From Acinetobacter calcoaceticus ANC 3811 (GTDB lineage Bacteria; Pseudomonadota; Gammaproteobacteria; Pseudomonadales; Moraxellaceae), in NCBI RefSeq assembly GCF_000399665.1, contig NZ_KB976986.1, positions 620,001-684,000 of the forward strand: a DNA stretch of 64,000 nucleotides. Reading direction: 5' to 3'. Within the stretch, counting starts at the first letter, position 1; every line of letters starts with the position of its first letter. The notes beneath the pieces are model-generated. The model searched no databases, had not been told where the DNA came from, and was given only the letters and a program-made list of their open reading frames with translations. Of this stretch, positions 44,530 through 53,044 are shown one piece after another. Both the position numbers and the translations under genes were made by a program.

Positions 44530-45549
44530 ATGAAAACTCTCACCTCTGCTTTGGCCCTTTCGGTTGCGACCCTGTCGGGTAGTAATACTTTTGCAACCAG
44601 TCTGCCCGGCGTTGAACACAACACGGCAAAATTCTTGCAATCACTTGAAGGCGGCAAGCCGCTTGAGACCATGACGCCAGCCGAGGCCCGTGCAGTGTTG
44701 GTGGGCGCTCAAGCTGGCCCCAAAGTGGCCTTGCCTGCGGCTGAAGTCAGTGAGAAGACGATCCACGTCAATGGCAGCGACTTGAAGCTAACCATCGTGC
44801 GTCCAGTAGGCAGCAAACAGAAGACCCTACCTGCGTTCATGTACTTCCATGGTGGCGGCTGGGTACTGGGCGATTTTCCAACCCACGAACGGTTGGTGCG
44901 TGACCTTGTGGTTGGTTCGGGTGCAGTGGCGGTCTTCGTCAATTACTCCCTGTCACCTGAGGCGGGATTTGGTGTTGCCATCGAGCAAGCTTATGCCGCG
45001 ACCAAATGGGTGGCCGAACATGGTAAAGAGATCAACATCGATGGCAAGCGCCTTGCCGTAGCTGGTAATAGTGCGGGCGGCAACATAGCCGCTGTGGTTA
45101 CCTTGATGGCGAATGAGAAGGGCACGCCTGCACTGCGTTCGCAAGTATTGCTGAGTCCGGTGACGGATGCAAATTTCGACACGCCGTCGTACAAGCAGTT
45201 TGCCAACGGCTACTTCCTGACGAAGGACTTGATGGTATGGTTCTGGGACAATTACACGAGCGATGCCAAGGCACGCAAGCAGATCTACGCTTCACCGTTG
45301 CAGGCTACGACTGAACAACTCAAGGGCTTGCCGCCGACGCTGATCCTGACCGCTGAATTCGATATCCTGCGCGATGAAGCTGAAGCTTATGGCCGCAAAC
45401 TCGACGCTGCAGGAGTGCAAGTGAATACAGTACGTTACAACGGCATGATTCACGATTTTGGACTGTTGAATGTATTCAGCCATCTGCCAGCATCCCGCAG
45501 TGCGATGGCACAAGCGTCACAAGAGCTCAAGGCTAATCTGAGTAAGTAA
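44530..45549 (+). CDS. Secreted alpha/beta hydrolase (HSL/acetyl esterase-like)
   Basis: The start is MKTLTSALALSVATLSGSNT at 44530, behind AAAGGAA, giving 339 residues with a signal peptide. The longer upstream open frame is non-coding-like. The oxyanion motif HGGGW lies at residues 107-111 and the nucleophile elbow GNSAGG at 179-184 with Ser181, the marks of the hormone-sensitive-lipase family. LTAEFDILRDEAEAYG and the HDFGLL segment supply the acid and histidine. It likely hydrolyses small esters in the periplasm or outside. By eye the G+C is about 50-55%, well above the neighbours, so transfer is likely. Confidence 0.9.
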   Translation: MKTLTSALALSVATLSGSNTFATSLPGVEHNTAKFLQSLEGGKPLETMTPAEARAVLVGAQAGPKVALPAAEVSEKTIHVNGSDLKLTIVRPVGSKQKTLPAFMYFHGGGWVLGDFPTHERLVRDLVVGSGAVAVFVNYSLSPEAGFGVAIEQAYAATKWVAEHGKEINIDGKRLAVAGNSAGGNIAAVVTLMANEKGTPALRSQVLLSPVTDANFDTPSYKQFANGYFLTKDLMVWFWDNYTSDAKARKQIYASPLQATTEQLKGLPPTLILTAEFDILRDEAEAYGRKLDAAGVQVNTVRYNGMIHDFGLLNVFSHLPASRSAMAQASQELKANLSK

Positions 45550-45568
45550 TCTTAAAGGCAGGGAACCT

Positions 45569-45588
45569 ACAGCTCATGGCTGAGCTGT
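45569..45588 (+). terminator. Hairpin after the esterase
   Basis: ACAGCTCA-TGGC-TGAGCTGT lies 20 bases after the esterase stop. It lacks a T run, so termination strength is uncertain. Confidence 0.5.
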
Positions 45589-45719
45589 GGTAATTCATGA
45601 CTGAAAACACGTCGTTCACTGGATTGCCTAGCTACATCAGCGAGGTTTCTCACAATGTTTGCTGTGTTTCTGCAGCTACACATCAATGAGTAATTCTAAC
45701 TCTTATTAAGAGCAACTAA

Positions 45720-46217
45720 ATGAAAATAAATTTTATCAAGACTTTATTTTTCGCGGCAATCATTATTGGCTTGGGTACGACTGCTCAAGCAGAAGATCTG
45801 CCACGCGGCCAACAAGTTAACAGTGGTAAAACCGTGAGTAAACCTACGTACGTGCAAGAATACCAAGCCATCACCGAGGTGCTGAATAAGTATATTGAGG
45901 GTTGCAAGCAGGCCAAGAGCAGCATCATGAAGCCCGCGTTCAACCAATATGCGACGATGTACAGCGTGGGTGCTGATGATAAGCTGGCTGGCGGTGCGAT
46001 TCCAATTCTGTTCGAAGGTATCGACAAAAATTTCCATCCATCTCCTGATGCACAGGCCGCTATAGCCCGCATAGAGATAGTTGGTACGGCGGCCAGCGCT
46101 CGCATCGACGCCAATGATATGTCAGGCATCTCTTTCACCGACTTTTTTCATCTGCTGAAGGTCGAAGGTAAGTGGACTGTAGTTAACAAGATTTTCTACA
46201 CGTATCCAAACCACTAA
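45720..46217 (+). CDS. NTF2-like protein, exported copy
   Basis: The 165-residue product has a signal peptide (MKINFIKTLFFAAIIIGLGT, cut near AQA) and an NTF2-like domain starting SKPTYVQEYQAITEVLNKYI. Its mature part is about 70% identical to the cytoplasmic copy at 43979-44359, with the shared segments EGCKQAKSSIMKPAFN and IVGTAASARID. It probably acts in the periplasm. Its coding DNA is also richer in G+C than the flanks. Function is unknown. Confidence 0.82.
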   Translation: MKINFIKTLFFAAIIIGLGTTAQAEDLPRGQQVNSGKTVSKPTYVQEYQAITEVLNKYIEGCKQAKSSIMKPAFNQYATMYSVGADDKLAGGAIPILFEGIDKNFHPSPDAQAAIARIEIVGTAASARIDANDMSGISFTDFFHLLKVEGKWTVVNKIFYTYPNH

Positions 46218-46260
46218 ATCCTGAATTAGTAGGCTAAATTCTCTAGCAAAATCTTTCTTT

Positions 46261-46299
46261 CGCTTTTCCTACTTGTACAAGATGTGGGATGGAAAAGCG
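46261..46299. repeat. 9-base inverted repeat upstream of the NAD(P)-binding gene
   Basis: CGCTTTTCC / GGAAAAGCG with a 21-base loop lies 66 bases before the gene at 46366. It may be a regulatory site or a terminator of the preceding transcript; no T run. Confidence 0.35.
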
Positions 46300-46365
46300 A
46301 TGCTTATTGTTTAGGATTTGACGCTAATTACTTCATTTAATCGTAATTGTTATGAAGGTGTAATT

Positions 46366-47013
46366 ATGAATATTCTTGTTGTTGGTGCAAATGGAAGAGT
46401 GGGTTCTCATTTGGTAAATACATTGGCAGAAATGGGGCATTCAGTTTTTGCGGGAGCTCGCAAAGATTCATTGAGTTTTACGAATCCTTCTATCCACTTT
46501 TTTGAATTGGATTTACTAGCTGATTTGCAAAAAATCATTCAACGTTTTGAATCTGTAAATATAGATGTAATTTACTTCACTGCAGGCTCTAGAGGAAAAA
46601 ATCTTCTTCAAGTTGATGCTTTTGGTGCAGTGAAAGTGATGCAAGCCGCGAAAGCTGTGGGTATTCGTCGATTTATAATGTTGAGCTCAGTTTTTGCACT
46701 ACAACCTGAACGCTGGGGTGAGTCATTCTTACAGAATATCACTGATTATAACATTGCAAAATTTTTCGCAGATCATTGGTTAGTTCATCAAAGTACTTTG
46801 GATTTTACTATCCTACAACCAGGTGCATTGCAAGAAAATTTAGGTAGTGGCCGAATCAAGATTAATGTCTCAGAGCCTCTTAGTAACAGTATTGATAATG
46901 TCGTAGAAACACTTGCAAGTATTTTAAGTGCTCCCAATACGATCGGTCAGGTAATTACGATGGCTGATGGTGACATTCCAATTACAGATGCGCTCAATCA
47001 AGTCTCCTCGTAA
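46366..47013 (+). CDS. NAD(P)-binding protein (NmrA/SDR a6-like)
   Basis: The 215-residue protein from MNILVVGANGRVGSHLVNTL, behind GAAGGTG, has the cofactor motif GANGRVG near the N-terminus and the SSVFALQPERWG region, FTILQPGALQEN and ITDALNQV, which fit the NAD(P)H-binding atypical SDR group. An earlier in-frame start at 46318 is not supported. It probably reduces a quinone or carbonyl compound. It lies 65 bases before the second Old Yellow Enzyme on the same strand. Confidence 0.85.
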   Translation: MNILVVGANGRVGSHLVNTLAEMGHSVFAGARKDSLSFTNPSIHFFELDLLADLQKIIQRFESVNIDVIYFTAGSRGKNLLQVDAFGAVKVMQAAKAVGIRRFIMLSSVFALQPERWGESFLQNITDYNIAKFFADHWLVHQSTLDFTILQPGALQENLGSGRIKINVSEPLSNSIDNVVETLASILSAPNTIGQVITMADGDIPITDALNQVSS

Positions 47014-47078
47014 AGTTTTACGTTTCTGTTTAATGCTTTTAAAGCAAAGATTAAGTTCAAAGATTTTTTAAATTGAAG

Positions 47079-48230
47079 ATGAAAATGATGAATCCTAAAT
47101 ACTCTCCCTTATTCCAACCCTATACTTTAAATAATGGGGTAACGATTAAAAATAGATTAGTCGTTGCTCCAATGACACATTTTGCTTCTAATGATGACGG
47201 TAGTTTGAGCCAAGAAGAGCGTGCTTTTATTCAAGGACGTGCAGAAAACTTTGGCTTATTCATTAGTGCCGCGACTTTAGTTTCACCTGAGGGTAAAGCA
47301 TTTGTAGGTCAGCCTGAGGCTATTAGTGATAAAGACTTACCTAGCTTGAAAGCAGTTGCTAATTTGATTAAATCTCAAGGTGCAAAAGCAATTTTACAAA
47401 TTCATCATGGAGGTAAGCTCATCATGAATGAATTGTTGAATGGTGCAGAAATGGTTGCACCATCTGAAGATCTTCAATCTGGATCACGTGAACTCACACA
47501 TTCTGAAATCAATAATTTAATCCAAGCATTTGCAAATGCTGCTGATTTAGCTATTCAAGCGGGTTTCGATGGTGTTGAGATTCATGGTGCTAATGGTTTT
47601 TTAATTCAGCAATTTAACTCAGCACAATCAAACCATCGCACGGATGAGTGGGGTGGCAGTATTGAAAAACGTATGCGTTTTTCATTGTCGATTGTAGATG
47701 CTATACATGCTGTCAAAATGAAACATGGGTTAAATGATTTCATAATTGGTTATCGGTTTTCACCAGAAGAACCAGGAGAGCAAGGCTTAACAATGGCAGA
47801 TACATTTGCCCTAATTGATGCATTAGTAGATAAACCGATTCAGTATTTGCATGTATCTCTTTGGGATTTTTATAAAAAAGCACGTAGGGGAGCAGATACA
47901 AACTTAACTCGTATGCAACTTTTACATGAGAGAATTGCAGGCAAGCTTCCATTAATTGGTATCGGAAGTTTATTTAGTGCAGATCAGATTTTAGATGCAT
48001 ACGAAACTAAATGGGCTGAATTTATTGCGGTTGGAAAAGCAGTGATGATGAATCCCGATCTTGCAACATTAATTGCGAATGGGCGCGAGAGCGAAATTGT
48101 TTTAGCAATAGATCCTCATAAAGCTGATCGTTATCGTATTCCTAATAATCTGTGGCAACAAAATATGAGCCGTCTATCCTATTTACCTCCACTTAAAGAT
48201 GACTCTGAGTGGAAAACAGTTGATATTTAA
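47079..48230 (+). CDS. Second NADH:flavin oxidoreductase / Old Yellow Enzyme
   Basis: This FMN protein of 383 residues resembles the BaiH/YqiG-like OYE group: PLFQPYTLNNGVTIKNRLVV, ILQIHHGGKLIMNELLNGAE, FDGVEIHGANGFLIQQFNSA, NHRTDEWGGSIEKRMRF and EFIAVGKAVMMNPDLATLI. Several ATG codons (47079, 47085, 47088) make the exact start uncertain. It is followed 14 bases later by the flavin reductase, suggesting a two-component arrangement in which the reductase supplies reduced flavin. Confidence 0.91.
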   Translation: MKMMNPKYSPLFQPYTLNNGVTIKNRLVVAPMTHFASNDDGSLSQEERAFIQGRAENFGLFISAATLVSPEGKAFVGQPEAISDKDLPSLKAVANLIKSQGAKAILQIHHGGKLIMNELLNGAEMVAPSEDLQSGSRELTHSEINNLIQAFANAADLAIQAGFDGVEIHGANGFLIQQFNSAQSNHRTDEWGGSIEKRMRFSLSIVDAIHAVKMKHGLNDFIIGYRFSPEEPGEQGLTMADTFALIDALVDKPIQYLHVSLWDFYKKARRGADTNLTRMQLLHERIAGKLPLIGIGSLFSADQILDAYETKWAEFIAVGKAVMMNPDLATLIANGRESEIVLAIDPHKADRYRIPNNLWQQNMSRLSYLPPLKDDSEWKTVDI

Positions 48231-48244
48231 ATATTGAGCATAAT

Positions 48245-48820
48245 ATGGCAATTCAATCTGTACCTTTAGAAAAAGCCTATCGTTTATTGAATCATGGACC
48301 AACTGTGTTGGTCTCTGCAAAACATCAATCTACTGAAAATGTGATGGCTGCTTCATGGGCTTGTGCGTTGGAGTTTTCTCCAGCAAAAGTCACTGTGGTT
48401 TTAGATAAAATGGCATTTACACGTTTTTTAGTTGAACAAAGTGGATGGTTTGCATTACAAGTTCCTGTTGCACGACAGGCTCAAATGGTTGTAGATGTTG
48501 GAAGTGAAAGTCTAAAAGACCACCCAAATAAATTGAATGAATTTGGTGTAAAGCTATTTTACCAAGATGGTTCTCAAACTCCTTTAGTCGAAGGTTGTGT
48601 AGCTTGGCTACTCTGTAAACTAATTCCAGAGCCACACAATCAAGAAGCTCATGATCTTTTCATTGGAGAGGTGGTTAGTGCTTGGGCTGATGACCGTGTC
48701 TTTAAAGATGGTCACTGGCAATTTGATGACGTACCGATAGAACTGAAAACTTTACATTATATTGCTGGTGGACAATTTTATGTTATAGGCCAAGGACTTA
48801 AAGTGAATAAAGGACCTTAG
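48245..48820 (+). CDS. Flavin reductase family protein (FMN-binding split barrel)
   Basis: This 191-residue protein has the split-barrel pattern: LLNHGPTVLVSAKHQSTENV with the ASWACALEFSPAKVTVVL stretch, and the later ALQVPVARQAQMVVDVGSES, HDLFIGEVVSAWADDRVF. It binds FMN and likely reduces it with NAD(P)H. The ATG is preceded by GAGCATAAT. It lies 14 bases after the second OYE gene, so they are co-transcribed. Confidence 0.86.
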   Translation: MAIQSVPLEKAYRLLNHGPTVLVSAKHQSTENVMAASWACALEFSPAKVTVVLDKMAFTRFLVEQSGWFALQVPVARQAQMVVDVGSESLKDHPNKLNEFGVKLFYQDGSQTPLVEGCVAWLLCKLIPEPHNQEAHDLFIGEVVSAWADDRVFKDGHWQFDDVPIELKTLHYIAGGQFYVIGQGLKVNKGP

Positions 48821-48832
48821 TCTAGCTTTAAT

Positions 48833-48871
48833 TTTACTGTATTGGCATTTTCAAAGAACCAATACAGTAAA
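48833..48871. terminator. Bidirectional terminator
   Basis: The perfect 13-base repeat TTTACTGTATTGG / CCAATACAGTAAA with a 13-base loop lies between the convergent flavin reductase and LysE genes. Confidence 0.75.
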
Positions 48872-48879
48872 TATTTTAA

Positions 48880-49503
48880 TCATGTTAACGATAGAGATAT
48901 TAGTGATATTGAAAATAAAATAAAAAAAGTACCAATAATTTTGTTAAATAAATAAAAGAATTTTGGTTTTTTTATTAATACTTTAATCTTTTCACCACCC
49001 CAAATATAGATTAGCATCCAAGAAAATTCGCAAACAACAAAAGTAAAAATCAGTATTGAATACTGAGAGAGGATAGATGAATTAGGGTTAATAAATTGAG
49101 GGAAAAATGAAATAATAAAAAGTAATGTTTTAGGATTGCTAATAGCTATAAAAAAACCATTAATAAAGAAATTTTCACGTGTTTTATATTCGGATGAGTT
49201 GTCATGGTTTATTTGTTTTGATTTATATTTTAAGTGTTTTATGCCCATTATAAATAAGTAAATAATTCCAAATAAATTAACTAATTTAATAAAGATGGTT
49301 TGTAAATTACTTAAAAATAAAAGAGTAATACAACATACTGTAATTGACATTAATACTCCAAGTAAACACCCTGAAGCTGAAATTAATGTTTCTTTTAAAT
49401 TTTGGCTTAGTCTTGTGTTTAATACGAATACCATATTGGGGCCTGGTATTGCTGATAGTGCAGAAATAGTAGATAGAAATAAGAGCCAAGTATATAAGGT
49501 CAT
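48880..49503 (-). CDS. LysE-family translocator
   Basis: This 207-residue inner-membrane exporter has six hydrophobic segments; AIPGPNMVFVLNTRLSQNLK and AISNPKTLLFIISFFPQFIN are the family landmarks. Acinetobacter commonly holds many LysE/RhtB paralogues; this window has another at 26619 and a LeuE-like one at 60632. No clear ribosome-binding site precedes the ATG. The substrate is unknown. Confidence 0.87.
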   Translation of the reverse strand: MTLYTWLLFLSTISALSAIPGPNMVFVLNTRLSQNLKETLISASGCLLGVLMSITVCCITLLFLSNLQTIFIKLVNLFGIIYLFIMGIKHLKYKSKQINHDNSSEYKTRENFFINGFFIAISNPKTLLFIISFFPQFINPNSSILSQYSILIFTFVVCEFSWMLIYIWGGEKIKVLIKKPKFFYLFNKIIGTFFILFSISLISLSLT

Positions 49504-49903
49504 AGCAGTTTATTAAATGTTAAATTATAGTTTTAAAGTAAAAATATAATAAACAATATTTTTTTATTAGATAGATAAAAAAATATTATATGCATACATG
49601 ATTTTGATAATCATTTTTATTTAATTAAATTTGTTTTATTTCAATGGTTTGAGTTGTGTATAGGAATAATTTGTTAATTTAAAAAAATATTTTTGTTTCT
49701 ATGCATACTTTTTTTTATATAGCATGAATTTGTTTAAAGGATATAAGAAAATAAGGTCAAACAGATTCTTATTATCTTGAATTCCTATTAGGTATAAAGG
49801 ATTATACGAGTAAAGAAAGAATCTAAATTTTAGATTTTAACTCGAAAAACCTTTCTATTTTAAATTTTTATTTAAGTCAAAAGTCAATTTAATAGAGGTT
49901 CCT
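49504..49903. other. AT-rich gap between LysE and VOC genes
   Basis: About 400 bases of A/T-rich DNA with no gene. At 49600-49618 lies GATTTTGATAATCATTTTT, which matches 15 of the 19 bases of the E. coli-type Fur consensus. Iron control of the VOC gene or of LysE is thus possible but unproven. The distance to the VOC ATG (285 bases) makes it a weak case. Confidence 0.3.
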
Positions 49904-50329
49904 ATGAGTTTAGCACCATTCCATTTAGCTATCCCTGTTTATGATTTGCCCGCTGCAAGAAATTTTTATGGTGAAGTCTTTGGCTTAGAAGAAGGAAGAT
50001 CTAGTGATCACTGGGTTGATTTTAATTTCTTTGGACATCAGTTAGTTATTCATGAACATCCTAAAATGGATTATCAAGAAAAAGTAGTTTCTAATTCTGT
50101 GGATGGTCATGATGTGCCTGCTCCGCATTTCGGAATCATTCTAAGTTGGGAAGATTGGGAAACTTTAGCTGAAAGATTAAAGTCTTTAGGTACAAAGTTT
50201 GTGATTGAACCCTATGTACGTTTCAAAGGTAAAGTTGGCGAACAAGGAACTATGTTTTTATTTGATCCGTGTGGTAATGCCCTTGAATTTAAAGCATTTA
50301 AAGATATGACTCAGCTTTTTGCGAAATAA
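49904..50329 (+). CDS. VOC-superfamily protein (glyoxalase/dioxygenase-like)
   Basis: The 141-residue protein has the VOC domain with [20 protein letters not shown] at the N-terminus and [20 protein letters not shown] near the end, where His, Glu and other metal ligands are placed. The ATG follows AGAGGT. It is followed by a terminator and a dicarboxylate symporter gene. The substrate is unknown. Confidence 0.88.
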   Translation: MSLAPFHLAIPVYDLPAARNFYGEVFGLEEGRSSDHWVDFNFFGHQLVIHEHPKMDYQEKVVSNSVDGHDVPAPHFGIILSWEDWETLAERLKSLGTKFVIEPYVRFKGKVGEQGTMFLFDPCGNALEFKAFKDMTQLFAK

Positions 50330-50335
50330 AGTAAT

Positions 50336-50368
50336 AAGGGATACGAATATTATTTGTATCCCTTTTTT
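50336..50368 (+). terminator. Rho-independent terminator of the VOC gene
   Basis: AAGGGATAC / GTATCCCTT with an 11-base loop and a T run, 7 bases after the stop. It lies before the symporter gene. Confidence 0.8.
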
Positions 50369-50395
50369 GAGGACATGAAGAAACAAGGATGATTT

Positions 50396-51646
50396 ATGAA
50401 AAGTATTTCTTTGGTATGGCAAATATTAATTGGTCTTCTTTTAGGTATTTTAGTCGGATGGTATTTTAATGTAAATCCAACTCATCAAGTTTGGGTAAGC
50501 ACTGAAATATTAAAACCGTTAGGCGATATTTTTATTAATATGATGAAAATGGTCGTTGTACCTATTGTATTGTGTTGCATGATCTTAGGCATCGCAGGAG
50601 GAGGTGATAATAAGTCTTTTGGAAAAATGGGTGCAGGTTCTCTCCTTTATTTCTTTACAATAACAAGCCTTGCGATTGTTTGGGGTTTATTATTAGCCAA
50701 TTTTTTTCAACCTGGGGTTGGAACAGATATATCTGGGATGGCACACTCAGCTGTAGTACTACATACTGACACGAACAAAGGCGCTCTACAGATTATAAAA
50801 AATATCGTGCCGGAAAATATTGTGGTAGCCCTATATGAAGGCAAACTACTATCAATTCTATTTTTTGCGATTCTTTTTGGTTTAGCATTAAACAAAATTC
50901 CTGAAGAAAAAAGTAAACCTGTAATAACAGTTTTACAGGGAATATCTGATGCATTGTTTAAGCTTGTAAGTTTAGTCATGGCTTATGCACCGATTGGTGT
51001 GTTTGGTATGATCGGAGCGACAGTTGCGACTTTTGGCTTCAGTTCTTTATTGCCATTACTGAAATTAATTGGAGTCGTTTATCTAGCTTTAGCGTTATTT
51101 GCTATTTTTGTTCTAGGTACTGTGTGTTTGTATATAAGAGAAAACTTATTTCACCTTATTAAATATTTTAAAGATGAACTCATTCTAGCTTTCTCAACTG
51201 GTGCGTCTGCTGCTGTCATGCCGCAATTAATGCAGAAACTCGAAAAGTATGGTGTTCCACGCCGTATTGTAAGTTTTGTAGTACCTATGGGATATGCATT
51301 TAATTTAGATGGAGCATCAATTTTCCTAGGTGTGGCTACAATTTTTGTCGCTCAATTATATGGAATAGATTTGACTATCTCTCAACAAGCATTATTGGTT
51401 GTGACTATGGTCTTAACATCTAAAGGGGCAGCGGGAGTTCCAGGTTTTGCAATTCTAATTTTATCTGCAACTTTAGCTACAGCTGGTTTACCGCTAGAGG
51501 GTGTTGCGTTAATTGCTGGTATTTTTAGAATTATTGAAAGTGGTACTACAACATTAAATGTTCTTGGAAATGCTATTGCACCACTTGTTGTAGCAAAGTG
51601 GAAAACGAAACGGTTAGAGTCTTTTAATACTGTAACTGAAAATTAA
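50396..51646 (+). CDS. Dicarboxylate/amino acid:cation symporter (DAACS)
   Basis: This 416-residue inner-membrane transporter of the glutamate/dicarboxylate family (GltP/DctA-like) shows AFSTGASAAVMPQLMQKLEK (serine-rich re-entrant loop), VPMGYAFNLDGASIFLGVAT with the NxDG region, and TSKGAAGVPGFAILILSATL. It couples uptake of glutamate, aspartate or C4-dicarboxylates to protons or sodium. The ATG follows AAGGA. A LysR gene follows on the same strand after 104 bases. Confidence 0.92.
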   Translation: MKSISLVWQILIGLLLGILVGWYFNVNPTHQVWVSTEILKPLGDIFINMMKMVVVPIVLCCMILGIAGGGDNKSFGKMGAGSLLYFFTITSLAIVWGLLLANFFQPGVGTDISGMAHSAVVLHTDTNKGALQIIKNIVPENIVVALYEGKLLSILFFAILFGLALNKIPEEKSKPVITVLQGISDALFKLVSLVMAYAPIGVFGMIGATVATFGFSSLLPLLKLIGVVYLALALFAIFVLGTVCLYIRENLFHLIKYFKDELILAFSTGASAAVMPQLMQKLEKYGVPRRIVSFVVPMGYAFNLDGASIFLGVATIFVAQLYGIDLTISQQALLVVTMVLTSKGAAGVPGFAILILSATLATAGLPLEGVALIAGIFRIIESGTTTLNVLGNAIAPLVVAKWKTKRLESFNTVTEN

Positions 51647-51652
51647 AACCAA

Positions 51653-51683
51653 AGATAAGTATCGCACTAAGAGATACTTATCT
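51653..51683 (+). terminator. Hairpin after the symporter
   Basis: The 11-base repeat AGATAAGTATC / GATACTTATCT with a 9-base loop begins 7 bases after the symporter stop; T run is weak. Confidence 0.55.
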
Positions 51684-51750
51684 ATATAAATTTAAGAAGT
51701 GTATAATTTCTACAAGGATTGGTTTTATCATTTAATGGAATGCAGATAGT

Positions 51751-52626
51751 ATGTTTCATGAGCTCAAAACCCTGATAGCAATTAAAAAATATGGTTCATT
51801 TAGTGCTACAGGTAACAATGTGGGGCTTACTCAAGCAGCTGTCAGCGCACAAATCAAATCTTTAGAATCTTATTTGGGGATTAAGCTCTTTGAAAGAAAT
51901 GGAAAAACTGTTCAATTTAATAGTGAGGGTTTACGCGTACTTGCATTAGCTGAACAACTTTTTGAACTCGTTGATAAAATGAAACAACCCGAATGTATGG
52001 CAGATTTTACGGGTGAGATTAGAATAGGGGCAATTGCTTCGATCCAATCCAATATTTTGCCAGAAATACTTGAAGAACTATTCAAATATTTTCCTAAAGC
52101 AAAAATTAAGCTTATACCTGGAGTGTCATTCAATTTGTTCCATCAGCTTGGGAAAAATGAGATAGATCTAGCAATTATCATTAAACCTAATTTTGAAATT
52201 TCCGATGACTATTGTTATTACACCTTAAAAAAAGAGCCTATTCTTCTTATTACCCCAATTGATATTCACGAAAAACACCCTGTTGAAATTTTGAAAAATA
52301 ATCCATTTATACGTTATGACTACTCCTCATTTGGTGGGAAAGTTGTTGCAAACTACTTAAATAGGAATCAAATTAAAACAAATGACATTATTGAAGTTGA
52401 TGAAATTGAAGCAATTATTAGAATGGTAGAAAAAAAATTAGGTGTAGCTTTAATTCCAGATATTGGAATGAGTAAATTGAAAGAAAAAAATATTAATATT
52501 ATTGATCTAAAACAACCAGATCTTTATCGTGAAATTATTATTATTCATAAAAAGAATACTGAAGATTCAATTATATCAACTATTGTTTCTAAAATAGTTG
52601 AAGGTGTTGCTATTCGTGAAAAGTAA
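51751..52626 (+). CDS. LysR-family transcriptional regulator
   Basis: The 291-residue protein begins MFHELKTLIAIKKYGSFSAT with the LysR helix-turn-helix and AAVSAQIKSLESYLGIKLFE, then a substrate domain (DFTGEIRIGAIASIQSNILP). The gene follows the symporter on the same strand, so a link to that transporter is plausible. The start has no strong ribosome-binding site. Confidence 0.88.
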   Translation: MFHELKTLIAIKKYGSFSATGNNVGLTQAAVSAQIKSLESYLGIKLFERNGKTVQFNSEGLRVLALAEQLFELVDKMKQPECMADFTGEIRIGAIASIQSNILPEILEELFKYFPKAKIKLIPGVSFNLFHQLGKNEIDLAIIIKPNFEISDDYCYYTLKKEPILLITPIDIHEKHPVEILKNNPFIRYDYSSFGGKVVANYLNRNQIKTNDIIEVDEIEAIIRMVEKKLGVALIPDIGMSKLKEKNINIIDLKQPDLYREIIIIHKKNTEDSIISTIVSKIVEGVAIREK

Positions 52627-53044
52627 TTAAGTCTATTCATTTCTCAACAACAAAGCATATGTGCTATTGATAGGAAAAGACAAACATCCGACATTCAGTC
52701 GTATTTTTTATTGCGTAAACTTAATTGATATAGATTGTAATAATCTCGAAATATGTGTCAAAAATCTCACATCAAATGTCATTCAGCGATCAAAGCTGGC
52801 GAATATTAAAATTAGACTATTTTACCTTTAAATTATTTTACCAATCGTTAAATTATTGTTAGTTTTATTTTTGCCGTTCGTCAGAAAAATTAGATAACTA
52901 TTTCATGTAATTAATGAGATAAATTGATAGATTTATCTAAATTAATTTTGTTTAAAAATTATACTGATTGATAAAAACGGCAACTTAGCTATATTCCATA
53001 TCTATATTGCAAAATCAGCAATATATTTCTAGGATGGAATAAAA
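52627..53044. other. Intergenic region upstream of the OmpW-like gene
   Basis: About 420 bases with no gene. The right part is the leader of the porin gene, with AGGATGG as its ribosome-binding site. No obvious operator or hairpin was found. Confidence 0.4.
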
